Positions 1-64,000 of a stretch of DNA of 64,000 nucleotides are shown piece by piece. Position numbers and translations under genes: made by a program. Where the stretch lies: contig NW_024044681.1 of assembly GCF_014851395.1 (NCBI RefSeq), positions 21,716,992 through 21,780,991 of the forward strand, written 5' to 3'. Each line of letters starts with the position of its first letter. Within the stretch, counting starts at the first letter, position 1. The notes beneath the pieces were generated by a model. That model had not been told where the DNA came from. It did not search any database and saw only the letters and a program-made list of their open reading frames with translations. The stretch is from Micropterus salmoides. Lineage: Eukaryota; Chordata; Actinopteri; Centrarchiformes; Centrarchidae.

Positions 1-1003
1 TCATATCTTTTCAGGGGTGAACTCACTGTTTCTGTACCTTCTGTGTCATGCAGCACATAAGCAATGAGTTGGATACTGGTTCTTCTGACTGCTGTGTTGG
101 ACCTTGGTTGACACCTCTGGTATGTTGAAATATGAATTCTGTATTTCTTCTTCTTTAAAGCAGCCTATATTATATATTTCTTTAATATATTTAAGAAATA
201 GGTCAGAATTACAAACATGACCTATAGTATATGACCTTTATGACGTTATTGAGTATTTAAGATGTTATTGAGTTACAGTAATATTTTTTCACTGACCAGT
301 TGACACATGGCCTTCACACAATAGGAACAAATGACTCTTTGTTTGCAAGTGTGCAGTATGAAACTTTTCTTGGGAAAGGATTAGTATGTTTTACATGTAT
401 ATGCTGTCTGTGTTTTATAGTGTTTTCAGGATTTTAACCTAATTTTAAGACCTACCACTGTGTGTGAAAGACAAAGAAACCATAACAGGCAAGGAAAGGG
501 TGTGTTGGCTGCAGCCAAAAATATCCATCAGGAAAAAACAGTGTGTTTGAGCAAAATGCATTTGTCAAGTCTGAGAGCTACAGAGGGGTGCACTGTGACA
601 AACTTGTTGATTTTGGCATGAGCCGATCACATTTTTGATTGTTTTGGCCCAGAAAATCCCATTTAAGTTATATTTGGTAATAATAGTAGAGCATGCACAG
701 TATCAAAATAGTGGGAAAATAATTTTGCTACAATATTTTAATCGTGTTAAACTGCAGGGCTGTATCTTTATCAAGGAATGATTGATAAACTGTCTAAGCA
801 GCAGTTTCATCCTTCTTGAACATAACTCTTAAGTTTGTAAGCAAATAAAGACTTGAATCCAGACAGATACATCCTTTAACAGAAACAAATGACAATAGAT
901 TATGCATGCATAATATTCTTTAGTGCACACATGGGTGAAGGCGAAGATGTCCAAATTTACATTCTGTGTCTCTTTCTTTCTCTCCATCTCTCTCCCTGCT
1001 CAG
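1..1003. other. 5' flank or upstream intron of stard13
   Basis: No convincing coding sequence is visible here. The last 45 bases (about 959-1,003) are a strong polypyrimidine tract ending in CAG, which fits a 3' splice acceptor. This suggests the leader of the long stard13 transcript begins in an exon further upstream, outside the window. The short open frame at 923-1,120 crosses that acceptor and is not credible as a protein. The sequence is AT-rich with no recognisable repeat. Confidence 0.5.
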
Positions 1004-1116
1004 GTATCAAAGGATTTTTCTGACATTCAAATGTATAAATATCATTCACTCAAATCTTCATTTAAGCAGCTTTACGTTTTTCATTGTCATTGTGCTCACT
1101 ATAAAAGACTCAGCAG

Positions 1117-53839
<52,723 letters not shown>

Positions 53840-55790
53840 AACCCAGAAATCAAGTTTTGGGTCACACTGCCAGAGCAGTTTTACCTGAGAACCAGTGACC
53901 CAGACCACAATCAGTGACCCAGGAGGGGAATCATCCAGGCAGTGGACTTTGATGTCTTTTCACGCTGCTGAGCCACACTGAGCTTTACTGTACCATACTG
54001 AGTTACAGACAGTCACACACAGAGGAGGGGAGAGTGTCTTATGTCATGTATTCCAGTAATTCTTCAATACTTATTTATCTCATAAATGATGATTTTCAAA
54101 GCCCATTTTTGCACCACGGAACAAATGTTGCTTTCCAGTTCCAAACATAAAATAACTTTCTTTGAGCCATCAATGTTTCATATACTTGTCTCGTAACGAT
54201 GTGCATTATTAGAACAATGAGGTTGCATAGACATAGAGTATTTTCTGTATTTATTCTTCCAAATTCTCATCTACTAATCCAAAATATTGCAAACAAGATG
54301 ACCTAATAAGACAGCCAGCACCAGCATGTGTAATCATGATATGATTTCCATAGTGTTAAGGTTAATGTTTAATCTGCAACACCGTAATTTGATATCACTT
54401 TTAAACTATAGTTATTGTAATAGAGTATCTACCTGAAGCATACACACTAAAGATTGTGTCATATGTACAATCAATAATGACATAATAGTTACATATACTT
54501 AAGGTGGAATACCCGTATTTCTATTGATCATTTTGAGAAATCTATCTGAACTCCATATCTTTAAAATATCACATGGGCGGCCAGTGGAATATACATGACT
54601 GAAACAATCTTTGTTTCAGTATGTATTATTGAACAGACCTGAAAAAGCAGGACACATTCAGCCCTGATCTGCTTTTACATAAACAACACTGGCAAAACCC
54701 GATATTGACATCTTATTTCTTGTTATAGCCGTCCATCTATAAACTAATGCAAACTGGATCTCAGTGATCTACATCAGCTTTTTTACCCCTCTTACAAAGC
54801 TGTTAACGTATCACGTACATATGCACATTTTTTAAAAAGGCACTTAATTGTGGTTTCTACAGGTGCTTTGAAAACAGTCCCTGTCAATGGGAATGACCGG
54901 GACTGGTACAATATTGGGTACATGTCAGCATTACATTGTGAAAAGTGCACTAGTTTAGGAAAAACAAATACATAAGGGATGTGGATCACAGAAAGGGGAA
55001 ACACTCATCGGGTCCATAAATGTGCTTTAACCCTGTTATGGATACATTGTGTTGGATATCACTGTTGATTTAGTTCTCTGTCACTATGTTCAGTGTTAAT
55101 CTTATCTAAATGTTATTTTAAAGTTATTATTATCATTATATCAATATCACCGTTGCTTTTTTTTGCTGTCATGTTATACAATGTCTAAGACATGTGATCA
55201 TTTCACTGCTTCTGAGAAGCATGTTTGAAATTGTGTGTGTGTGTGTGTGTGAGAGAGAGTGCATGAGTGCATGGATGTGCCAGTTTATCTGCGTTTTAGA
55301 TAGACGTACAGCCTGTGTTGTAAATATATATGACGCTTTCTGTGCCAGCAGATCAAACATCATAGCTTGTCAGGGTCTTCCTATCATATTGATATGCTGA
55401 AATGTGAACTTTCTGTACACCATCCTGCTAAAGCAAAGCAGACTATAGCTTGCTCTGCCAACGGCGCTGCCTTGGCTTTTTTTGTTTAATCTGTAGGCAG
55501 TATTGCTATGGTGTTGCTATGATACAATATCTCTACAGTGCCAGCAAAATTCTGCGTGGATGCTGTTGGCTGGGGAACAGTGTGGCATGTGTGTAAATAT
55601 GTGTGTATGAGAGAGGCGAAAAGGCAGACAAGGTGTGAGTGAGTGACTCTGACGTGAGCCCTCGGCTGTGTGGGGTGAGGCTCCAAACCTAGCTGAGTAC
55701 CTGAGACCTGGGTGATTTCTTCTTGGCTATTTCAGAAAACAGAACCATTGTTTTGAAACAAGACAATAAAAATATCTAATAACTCAACAA
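53840..55790 (+). other. stard13: stard13 3' untranslated region
   Basis: No coding sequence is seen between the stop codon and the poly(A) signal near 55,765. The region is AT-rich with several ATTTA-type and TATT-rich stretches and a short GT array (about 55,236-55,251). The exact cleavage site is inferred. Confidence 0.75.
55765..55770 (+). promoter_or_regulatory. stard13: Poly(A) signal AATAAA of stard13
   Basis: AATAAA in 'agacaataaaaatatc', followed about 25 bases later by the GT-rich 'gctgtcttctgtatg', a suitable downstream element. It gives a 3' UTR of about 1.95 kb. Earlier variant signals may also be used. Confidence 0.7.
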
Positions 55791-58700
55791 AAACGCTGTC
55801 TTCTGTATGAAAAGGCATATTAACATGTAAGTCACAGTAAATACATAATGTGCTGTATGTCACGCATAATATTTTCCTTGTTATGTGCACTTCTGTCCAT
55901 CGAGTGGTGCTGTTGCCCCACTAGTGTCTGAAGGTCATGAATGAATCTGGAAAGTATGCCATGCAAAATGTTTTTAGACGAGTGAATGAAGAGCCGTCAA
56001 AGCATCAGGGGCTTCTCTCTAAGGACATTTTCACTGTGTCCTTTCCATGGATAGATTTAGGAAACTCAACCTCCACAGCTCAGATCAATACTCAATCACA
56101 TTTACCTACTTAGCCACGTTAGATGGGGACTTTCACAGAGGACAATGAAGGTGTTTTGATTACAGACGCTGCTCTCCCCAGGCTCCCTGTACGCCAGGGT
56201 GTCTGTTAGTTTTGTAACAACACAGAAATGAGTGAAACATTGCTTCATTAACTTCTACCTCATTTAACATGTCAGTGATTTTATCTAGAAAGTAGGGCAC
56301 ACTGTTACAGCTCCTGAATGTCAATGATCCTCTGCACTGTGGGGTGTACTTTAGCTCCACCACTCCATGGAATAATGAGGAACATCATGTTGTAAATTAC
56401 ACTAAGAAAAAAAAGGATTACTGACTAGATGAATCAAGCATTGATTTTTCCAACTGAATCCACTTTACTCCAGAGGGGTACTTTTGTTTTAGAGCCACAC
56501 AGGTCTAAGCTGATGTTTACATCATTGACCGTGCAAAAGAAAGTGCAATTTGAATGACTGTGCTGGCTCTCAATGTGTAACAAACAGATGAAATGCAGAG
56601 GGATTTAAAACTCTTTCACACAGTGTGACCCTGCAAAAGGATTTGAGGATGTCCTCTTCTGGAGAAAAAAGGAAGTGTGTGTCCAGCTACTTTTCCCTGT
56701 CCAAGAAATCTTTAGGCCTACAACCTGGCACTAAATTTATTTTAAAATAAATTAAAATAAATTGTTAACTTTTTTGTTTGTATTGTTTTACTGTTTATTG
56801 GATAGCGAGCCACAGTATGAAAAAGATATTGACAGGCCTACTGCAGCATGAAAAAAGTCAATATTAATAGATTTTTCTTTCATGCACTAACATGTAGAAC
56901 TACAGTTTACATAATTTGGGGTTTAAACAGAAAGTATTATGCTAGCTGCAATACAGTCATTTAGTTAGGTGGTCTACAACTTAAGACCCATTTTTTAGCC
57001 TATATATCTTCACATTTTTACCCAATTGGCAACATTTATACAAGTATGCCGTATTAAGTATTGGCAGTTCCTGTTTGCAATGTACCCATGGAAGCACAGA
57101 CAACTATCACTGATGGTACTTAAGAAAAGTTGAAAACACAGTGATTCTTAGGAAGGTTCTGGAGTTAGTTAGGAGCATCTTTTCTTTGATGTCAAAGCTG
57201 ATTTCAACATCGGATATAGTCTTGAAGCGTAAGCAGGCTAAATCTAAAAAAAAGTGTATCTATGGGATCACATTTTGTTTCACGTTTGTTCACATTTGAT
57301 TGAGTTAGACCTACCAGTCAATATTTTTTTGTTAGCCTACTTCTACCATTTTAATGTCTCTTTTTGTTTTTTAATGTTTTTTAAGTTATTTGTGTATATG
57401 TATGTTTGTACATGTAGCCTACTGTTCAAAAGTAAAACTGAATCAGTACAATGGTGACAAAAAACTTTCATTACAATAAATGGTAAAATATTTAGGCCAA
57501 ATCGTAAATAGGTTTGATAAAATATACATTGGTCACCAAAAGAAACTCAAAATGCACAAAACTTATATACTTAATATATATATTACATTTAATTAATACA
57601 GAACAACTTAAGCAATTTAATATTACACGTGATTTCTGAATGCAGAAAATGCCTATAGCATTTAGAAAATATTGAGTAGGACTATATTAAACTTTCAAAT
57701 TGTTTATGATGAGGATATCATTAAACTAATCATTTGTCTTGCTTTCCCTGCATTTTCCTTTTGTTCTTTCCTCCATCACAAATATAAAGATATTATTGTA
57801 GGAGTGATGGCTAATCTTAACCTGGCCTCAATTATATACCAGACCAAAATCTCATACAGACCAGTGCAGAGGTGCCTCATTAAAGAGACCATTCACATTT
57901 TACACAGTTGATGTTAGTGGTGATGGACTGTGGATGTTGTTTAATGTTGTTACTCTTTATCTGCACCATGTTTACATTATGGAAGTTGAGCAGGGAGAGA
58001 GAAAGAGCAGAGGAAACAGATGTATCTCCTCTGAGACTGGCTAATCCACTGCCTTCTTCGAGACAACCATGATAAGGTCATTAATGAATAAATTATCCAA
58101 TGAATGAATTATAGATGAGACCATGTTGGCAGTGGTGTCCACAGTATCCTTGAGTGTATGCCTTGGTTTTGGCATACTATAACCAAAACAATGCACAATT
58201 AAGGAGAAAATTGTGTTAAGCATGCTTCAAAAGAAGGCATATTAAAAAAACAAATCTGTCACTTCATTTTGGTACAAAGATTGACAGTTGGAGCTTGTTC
58301 TAGTGTTTAAGTGATTATTTAACACCGCTGCACAGACTGCATCGGATGAAAAAGCTATGCTGACGTTAGTACCATCATAGGCATAAATATCCATGCAGAT
58401 GTGGTATACATTAAGTACATTGTTTTCACTATTTCACATGTACTTATGTTACCAAGGCCCCTGATCACATTTGTTACTTTAATGGCAAGCAAGTTTAGCA
58501 TGACCGTGGAAATTTCCTTATACCGCGTAAGTGTCAAGTCTTCAAGTTCGGTATTGTTGCTGTCCAGAAGCATAGTTGGAAGTTATAGCAACATTGGAAC
58601 CCTTTCTCAGGCTTTTTGGCCCAAGTGCTTCACCTGCAAACACATAAGATTGTTAGTAGAAATATTCAAGAACAGAGTATGACTGCTTACTTTTACATTG

Positions 58701-58822
58701 GTTTCACAGAGCAAAGCATCCAGCCTTTAAAAAACCCAGAAGGTCATTTCTTAATACTTAGAGCTGTTCTGGTATTTCCTGAATCCTCAAAGACACAACC
58801 AACCAAATATTCTAACACTTTG

Positions 58823-58990
58823 CTGAAAACAGCTGCCTGCTGCAGCCGAAAACAACATGGCAGTGACGGTGAACCAAAACAATAACATTGCGACTAAACA
58901 ATGTTCTGAAACTCACCAAAACGCTCCATAAAGCCAAGGGGAGCTGCAGAGTTGGGTGATAATTCTCTATAGGTTCATCACTACAAGCAA
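58823..58990 (+). repeat. Dispersed repeat, copy 2 of 2 in window
   Basis: Matches 17,825-18,005 in order: 'ctgaaaacagctgcctgctg', 'gtgaaccaaaacaataac', 'cagagttgggtgataattct'. Same orientation as copy 1. Confidence 0.7.
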
Positions 58991-59426
58991 TCCCCTTTCA
59001 CATGTATATTGTTATTATAAAAATATTGATTATAGCTGCTTCAAGATGATCAACTTTTTTTTATTACTCAAGTATGTAAGTATATTGCTGGCAGGTCACA
59101 CTAAGTACCTGACTGGATGTAGCCTTCACAACATGTTGAAATTTAGTGCATCTTCACCTTTTGCTTTGCATGGTGTGTTCATACCATAGAGTGTATAAAA
59201 TGGTACATACCCACAGTGTCCTGACAGTAAGTCCACGAGTGAAAACACCTGTGTAGGCAGACCATCCTCCCCAAAAAATATGTCTGTAGGCCTATAGGTC
59301 GTCTGTGCAAGCAGTTTAATACAACCCGTATTTATGTTTATCGGTAGGAGGCAACCTCTAGTGGCCGTGGTAATTATGATGGGAGCAAAGGAGATAGCCT
59401 TAACCAAGTAGTTTCAACACTTTCCT

Positions 59427-59750
59427 ATCTCAAGGCATCAAATACCAACTCACTGAGAAAGCCTGACAAAGCATCCGTATTTGACTTCAGCGTCCATGTG
59501 AAACGCCTTTAGCTTTAGGACAAGATCATGGTTTTGGTTAGGTTTAGGAAAAGATCCGGGTTTTGGTTAGGTTTACCTGGTTAGGTTTAGGAAAAGATGT
59601 GTTTTGGGCTGAGGAAAGTATATTACATGACGGCAGATGAGTTACATTGGAGTTATTTGAAAGCCCATGGACACTGAAGGGTACCTTGTGTGTCAAATAC
59701 CGACGCTTTGTCAGGCTTTCTCAAAGCACAGGTATTTGACACCCTGAGAT
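59427..59750. mobile_element. Inverted-repeat element (MITE), 324 bp
   Basis: Two arms of about 57 bp are inverted copies. The left arm contains GAGAAAGCCTGACAAAGC and GTATTTGAC; the right arm contains GTCAAATACCGACGC and TTTGTCAGGCTTTCTC. Outer ends ATCTCAAGG and CCCTGAGAT also pair. The interior holds imperfect tandem copies of 'ggttaggtttaggaaaagat'. No coding capacity. Superfamily not determined. Confidence 0.8.
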
Positions 59751-62300
59751 TAGACTGAACTCGTAGTTTTGGTGCCTGAACCTAACCAAACCTCGACTTT
59801 TTCACAACGTTAACCACGTCTTTATTTTTGCCCGTGATGGCAAAGGTGCAGTACTTCTGTTGGTAGTACTTTCCAACGGTCACATATGTCATTTTGGGGG
59901 ACATTGGCAAACAACCTACTATGTCGTTTAGCTTTGAGGAAGTGTTGCTGTAGCTGTGCCATGTGTGTAGAGGCCCTTTAATTTACTAATTTTCCACACT
60001 ATTCACCAATGTCAACTGGTAAGTACAATTTTCATTCCAAAGCCTTTAAAGCTATATCACACTTTGGTGCTTTAGACTTTAGATTGACCTAACTCAGTGG
60101 CTTTTATTTTAAGGCTGCACCATCACATAGCAAATTCTGGTTGTATCGTACACAGTAATTCAACATGACAGATTTTATGTCTTTGGAGTTGTTGAGATCT
60201 GGAGTAGAATTTTTAATAAAGTTTTGAGGGTTTTAACAATGCTTGGCCGCATAATAAATGGACTCATCAGGGGATGGAAGGCCCATGGGGTAGAAGAGAT
60301 TGATATGTATACTGGATTATTGTTGTGTATGCTGACAACAAAAGCACAGATGCTGCTAACAAATAGAAGTGTTTGTACACTGGTTGTTGTTCTCTGTTGT
60401 ACACATTTTCCGAGCTGGCCTTGCAAACTCAATAGCCTTCAGGGTCATATAGTATATACGTAAGCTTTTCCATCAAACTGAAATGCCTGTTTCATCTCAT
60501 CTGGGTTATTCAAGGCCACTACCACAGTTCAGGAGCCCAGCCCAGTCAAAGAGCCGAATCCTTGATCCCAGATCATGACCCCTGACAAAGAACTGGATAC
60601 TTCATCCCTGGTGACAGACCAGACCAAACCAAAGGAAGTGTTATCACAAACCAATGCCTCTCGCCATTTAGATAATGAGGAGGTGACATAACTTGCATAA
60701 AAGAATATGTTTCAAAAATCTTGCTATTGGAACATTTTGTTCCTGTACATTAAAAATATTTTATCTCCAAAATGGCTATTTTTCCTTGACTAAGACAAAA
60801 GAGGCTTGTTTAAACCTTCATCACTGCACACTTCTGAGTTCATCCAGAAGGGATTCATAAGAGCAAAGATGGTATAATCTTCTAAACCCATAGTGGAGTG
60901 TGTAATCCCTAAAACATGACAATGACCAATATTGAGGTTATGAGATTTCAGAAGGATGACATTTTTTCTCATGCACTCTTTCCTTCAGACTGATACAGCC
61001 TTTTTATCTTTAAAACTTTAATAAGCTACTTTGTGGTGTCCTTTGAGGATTGTACTCTTCAATTCCACCAGTATTAGAGTAAGTGAGTGAATGCGACGGG
61101 GAATATGACCTGCTTGTTGAAAGTATTTAGCCTCAAGATTGCAGAGGATCTAAGTGAAGAAGCCAATAAGAACATTTTGTCTAATGCCCTTGTTGTGTAA
61201 AATATTGTTTACTTTATTATTTATGTTGTTTACTTTATTATTTTAATCCTAGAAGTGCTGTGTTACTTAGAAGTGTATTCACCGTAGTCATTGGAAGAAT
61301 GACTGTGGTCTCACTGGGTAAAGCTACTGATGTTATTCTTTTAATGTAAGGTTTGACTACTGATTTAAGGATTGACCACAAGTATTTTAACTTTTAGACC
61401 TGACTGCTATATTCTATGTGAACTTTGAATGAACTTGTAACCTTTCAATGTCTCTACATGAGCAGAGAAGCTGTTCAGGCAGAATATGCAAAACCTAGCT
61501 TCGCCTGACTGTGAACATGCAAATAGAATTACGCTCCGAATGCAAAACTTAGCTAGTGGGCGGCAGGTAGCCTACTGTCGTCGTAAAGGGAGATAAGAAG
61601 AGGTCATATGAATTTAAGACCGGATAAGATGATGTAATGTTTGCTTTGCGTCCAGGTGATGCAGCTAAAGTCTACAGAAGAATCTGATAGTATACAAAAT
61701 AGCAGTAAGACACCTGCTGCAAGTCATGTACGCCAGGAATAAGATCATGGCACACGGTGAACGATGCAAACTGTAAGAAACCAAGCTTTTGTAAGAGACA
61801 TAGCATTGCATACTCATGTTTGATGTATTGAATCATGTTATTCCTTTATCAATTATGTCATTTCTTTATCAATTCTTTTAAAAAATATAATTGGGAGTGT
61901 TTAAGTTCTAATGATGTCAGATTATGCCTGTATAACTTTTTAAAAAATACAGTGAGACTGAAGTTGAAATGTAATGGTGAATTTGTAGTCCAGTAATGTT
62001 AAAAATTTAACAGGTTAAATTACAATGATAATTATGTTAAATAACAGCTAAAACGTGGTAACTTTGAAAGTAGTGAAAGGGTTAAATTGGTAAAAAACAG
62101 TAGATGTAAACGGCCACAAGATGGCAGCAGAGGATAGGAAATTCACCATTGGGAAGGGCGTGGTCAGCGAACACAAAGGTGGAGACCGGGTGTAACGCCC
62201 ACCTGAAGGGTGGGGTTTAAGGTGAATATAAGGCGATGTTCGCTAACCACCACATCAATTCCATCTTGAGCCCTTCAAGGATGTTCTCAATTAACTTAAT

Positions 62301-62374
62301 TGGAATAAACTCTCCCCGGGACCTGATCCCGGATAAGCGGATGAAGATGGATGGATGGATGGATGGAATAAACT
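62301..62374 (+). mobile_element. 52-bp retroposon tail with 11-bp target duplication (copy 3)
   Basis: The insert 62,312-62,363 is flanked by perfect direct repeats TGGAATAAACT (62,301-62,311 and 62,364-62,374). It contains 'gacctgatcccggataagcg' followed by 'gaagatggatggatgg'. It is the same tail family as the copies at 21.4 and 30.6 kb, shorter still. Confidence 0.8.
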
Positions 62375-62538
62375 GTTTTGCACTGACTCTTGATTGTCTC
62401 TAGTGAAGTTTTTGACTACAAAGTTATTGACAATAGAAGAAAGTTAATGGAATATTATTGACTGAGTTTAATAAGTTGGTTAGAGTAGGCACTAGGTCTT
62501 CAATTGGCCCAGCCTGGCTTTATTTCCGATCCAACACC

Positions 62539-63354
62539 CTTAAGTGCAATTTATACTTCTGCGTCAAATCGAAGGTGTAGCCTCTTCGTAGCACCCTACG
62601 CCGTCACCTACAGCATAGCCTGACGTGCACCTCCTCAAAAATGTAACTACACTTCGAGTCGACGCGTACCGTAAGCTCTGTGACTGGTCGGCTGGGTAGT
62701 CTCGCAATGCCTATACAACCCTACGTAGGAGTATAAATGAAGCTTCAGAGTGTGGACTCCTGTATAGGGTCTACATGCGGAGCTACGGCCCATAGACAGT
62801 ATACTGGATGAAGCCACCCCGCTGATTTGAATGGAGAGCAGTGAAGCCAGTTTTAGACCAATAAAATACTACTACAGGGCTACTTCCTGTTGGAACCAGC
62901 GTCTACTGCGCATGATCGCGCTGCATAACCGTGGTTTAATGACGTAGAACAACGGCAGAAACACTTTAATTCTGGTAGCTGCAGAGCTGCGCCAATAAAA
63001 AGTTTCATGGCTCAGTGTGTTTGTCTGACTCGGATGTCACTGATTAGTCAGCCCACCTACGAGGCTCACCTGTCAAACACCAACGCAGCGTCACTGATCG
63101 CCGAATATTTTTTTTAGATTGCCGAGAGTTTCTAATCTAAGCAATACGGTTACATATGCGACGGGGTGTCACAGAGTTTTGACGTCATTTTTGGGCCTAC
63201 GTGGATCCCTCCATGCAGGCTTTAGTCATCACAGAGCTTACGGTCCACGTCGACTCGACGTGTAGTTATAAATTGCACTTACATTTTGTAGGTGACGGCG
63301 TAGTGTAGGGGGCTACGCCGTCGATTTGACGCGGAAGTATAAATTGCACTTAAG
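62539..63354. mobile_element. Long inverted-repeat element flanked by TTAA (816 bp)
   Basis: The left arm starts CTTAAGTGCAATTTATACTT and continues CGTCAAATCGAAGGTGTAGC. The right arm ends with the inverse (GCTACGCCGTCGATTTGACG, then AGTATAAATTGCACTTAAG). Arms of roughly 120-130 bp pair through to CCGTAAGCTCTG / CAGAGCTTACGG. TTAA stands at both edges, which may be a TTAA target duplication. The centre (about 62,690-63,230) is unrelated filler, including 'gcccatagacagtatactgg', probably a nested repeat. No transposase is present. Confidence 0.8.
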
Positions 63355-63965
63355 CCTCATTTTCAGCAAACAAGTGAAATAAACACCAGCAGGGAAAGAT
63401 GTTTACACCTTTTTTTAATACAAATCACGTTTCAGTTATTTTTAGGACACTTCTTGATTTCTGCGCAAATCGATTTATTCTGCCTAACTTTAATATACAA
63501 ACTGTGATGTCCAGAATACTGCCAAACAAAGGAAAGGACAGGGAACCAATTCACATAATGTTTTTTTAAAGAAAGGTTTTGAAGGCTGAACATGACAAAA
63601 GAGCTTTTTAATGTGGATGATTTTTGTATTGTAAAAAGCAAGGGAAAAATACATAAAATACAAACGTGACTGGAAAAAAACACCAATAAGAGCCATTATA
63701 AACACTATTTTTTGTTTGAAAACCAATGATAAACAGAGAAAGAATATTCAGAAACTGAAGGTAACAGCAGAAAAGAAAAGCATTTGATTCAACATTAATT
63801 TGGCTCATTAATGTTTTTTCTTCTCAGTAAATGTTAGAGGACAAAATTGGATCTGTTCACTGAAGTAACATGAAATTGCTTAATTGACAAATCGCATGTA
63901 AAGATACAGCTGTGTTGTGCCAGCTCTGGAATCATCTTTCCATCTCTTGTCACTCTCTCTGTTAC

Positions 63966-63988
63966 ACACACACACACACACACACACA
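63966..63988. repeat. (CA)n microsatellite
   Basis: About 11 CA units near the window edge. Confidence 0.9.
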
Positions 63989-64000
63989 GGAGTGCATGTG

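Larger units (their letters stand above)
55791..64000. other. Intergenic 3' flank of stard13
   Basis: No intact gene is supported. Mobile-element pieces at 58,823-58,990, 59,427-59,750, 62,301-62,374 and 62,539-63,354 are listed separately. About 58,000-58,690 has two minus-strand open frames in different phases that may be decayed coding sequence. About 62,100-62,420 has TATA-like and AATAAA signals reminiscent of an LTR, without defined ends. The rest is AT-rich and unremarkable. Confidence 0.6.

Noticed and set aside
1099..1116. TATA-like 'ctataaaag' just before the ATG at 1,117 as a core promoter
   Set aside because: Only about 10 bases separate it from the ATG, leaving no room for a transcription start; the strong acceptor at 1,003 explains the exon better.

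Overview
The window is animal nuclear DNA, almost certainly from a percomorph (spiny-rayed) teleost. The evidence is split genes with GT-AG introns, many (CA)n/(GT)n microsatellites, and interspersed repeats typical of percomorph genomes: a 'gtgctaattagcaaatgttagcatgc' type repeat near 8.3-8.6 kb, hAT-type 'cagtggtggaaagta' and 'ggttcccaatc' elements, and short non-LTR tails ending in (GGAT)n. There is no bacterial-style operon, CRISPR array or viral genome.

One gene explains nearly all the coding sequence: a plus-strand orthologue of STARD13 (DLC2), a RhoGAP with SAM, focal-adhesion-targeting, RhoGAP and START regions. It runs from about 1.0 kb to a poly(A) signal near 55.77 kb. Thirteen common exons (42,515-53,839) were delimited by hand from splice sites and unbroken reading phase. 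They encode SAM (42.5-45.4 kb), a long serine-rich linker exon (46.5-47.9 kb), RhoGAP (49.1-51.4 kb) and START (52.2-53.8 kb).

Three alternative 5' ends feed the first common exon, all in the same phase (donor after the first base of a Glu codon). They are (i) a distal long form with exons at 1,117-1,980, 5,627-5,758, possibly about 9,266-9,493, 10,201-10,380 and a 31-base exon at 13,992-14,022; (ii) a compact 41-codon basic exon at 27,699-27,822 under a CpG-rich segment; and (iii) a 175-codon acidic exon at 33,358-33,883 whose last third matches the N-terminus of the mammalian alpha form. Predicted products are about 1,455 (or 1,517), 1,094 and 1,228 residues.

The large introns and the 3' flank (55.8-64 kb) hold mobile-element debris. 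This includes a solo LTR with a perfect 5-bp target duplication (19,306-20,085), two hAT-type elements with 8-bp duplications (22,682-23,311 and 31,875-32,674, the latter with a nested element), three very short copies of one retroposon tail each with its own 10-13 bp duplication, a minus-strand L1/Tx1-type LINE 3' fragment (about 36.8-37.7 kb), and two long inverted-repeat elements at 59.4-59.75 and 62.5-63.35 kb. No second intact protein-coding gene was found.

I found no wholly new biological system. The most interesting points are the phase-matched N-terminal switch of the stard13 gene, uORFs whose stop overlaps the start codon (ATGA) in two of the three leaders, the acidic N-terminal extension, and microsatellites abutting two splice sites. 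All exon boundaries are inferred from sequence only; no transcript or alignment data were available.
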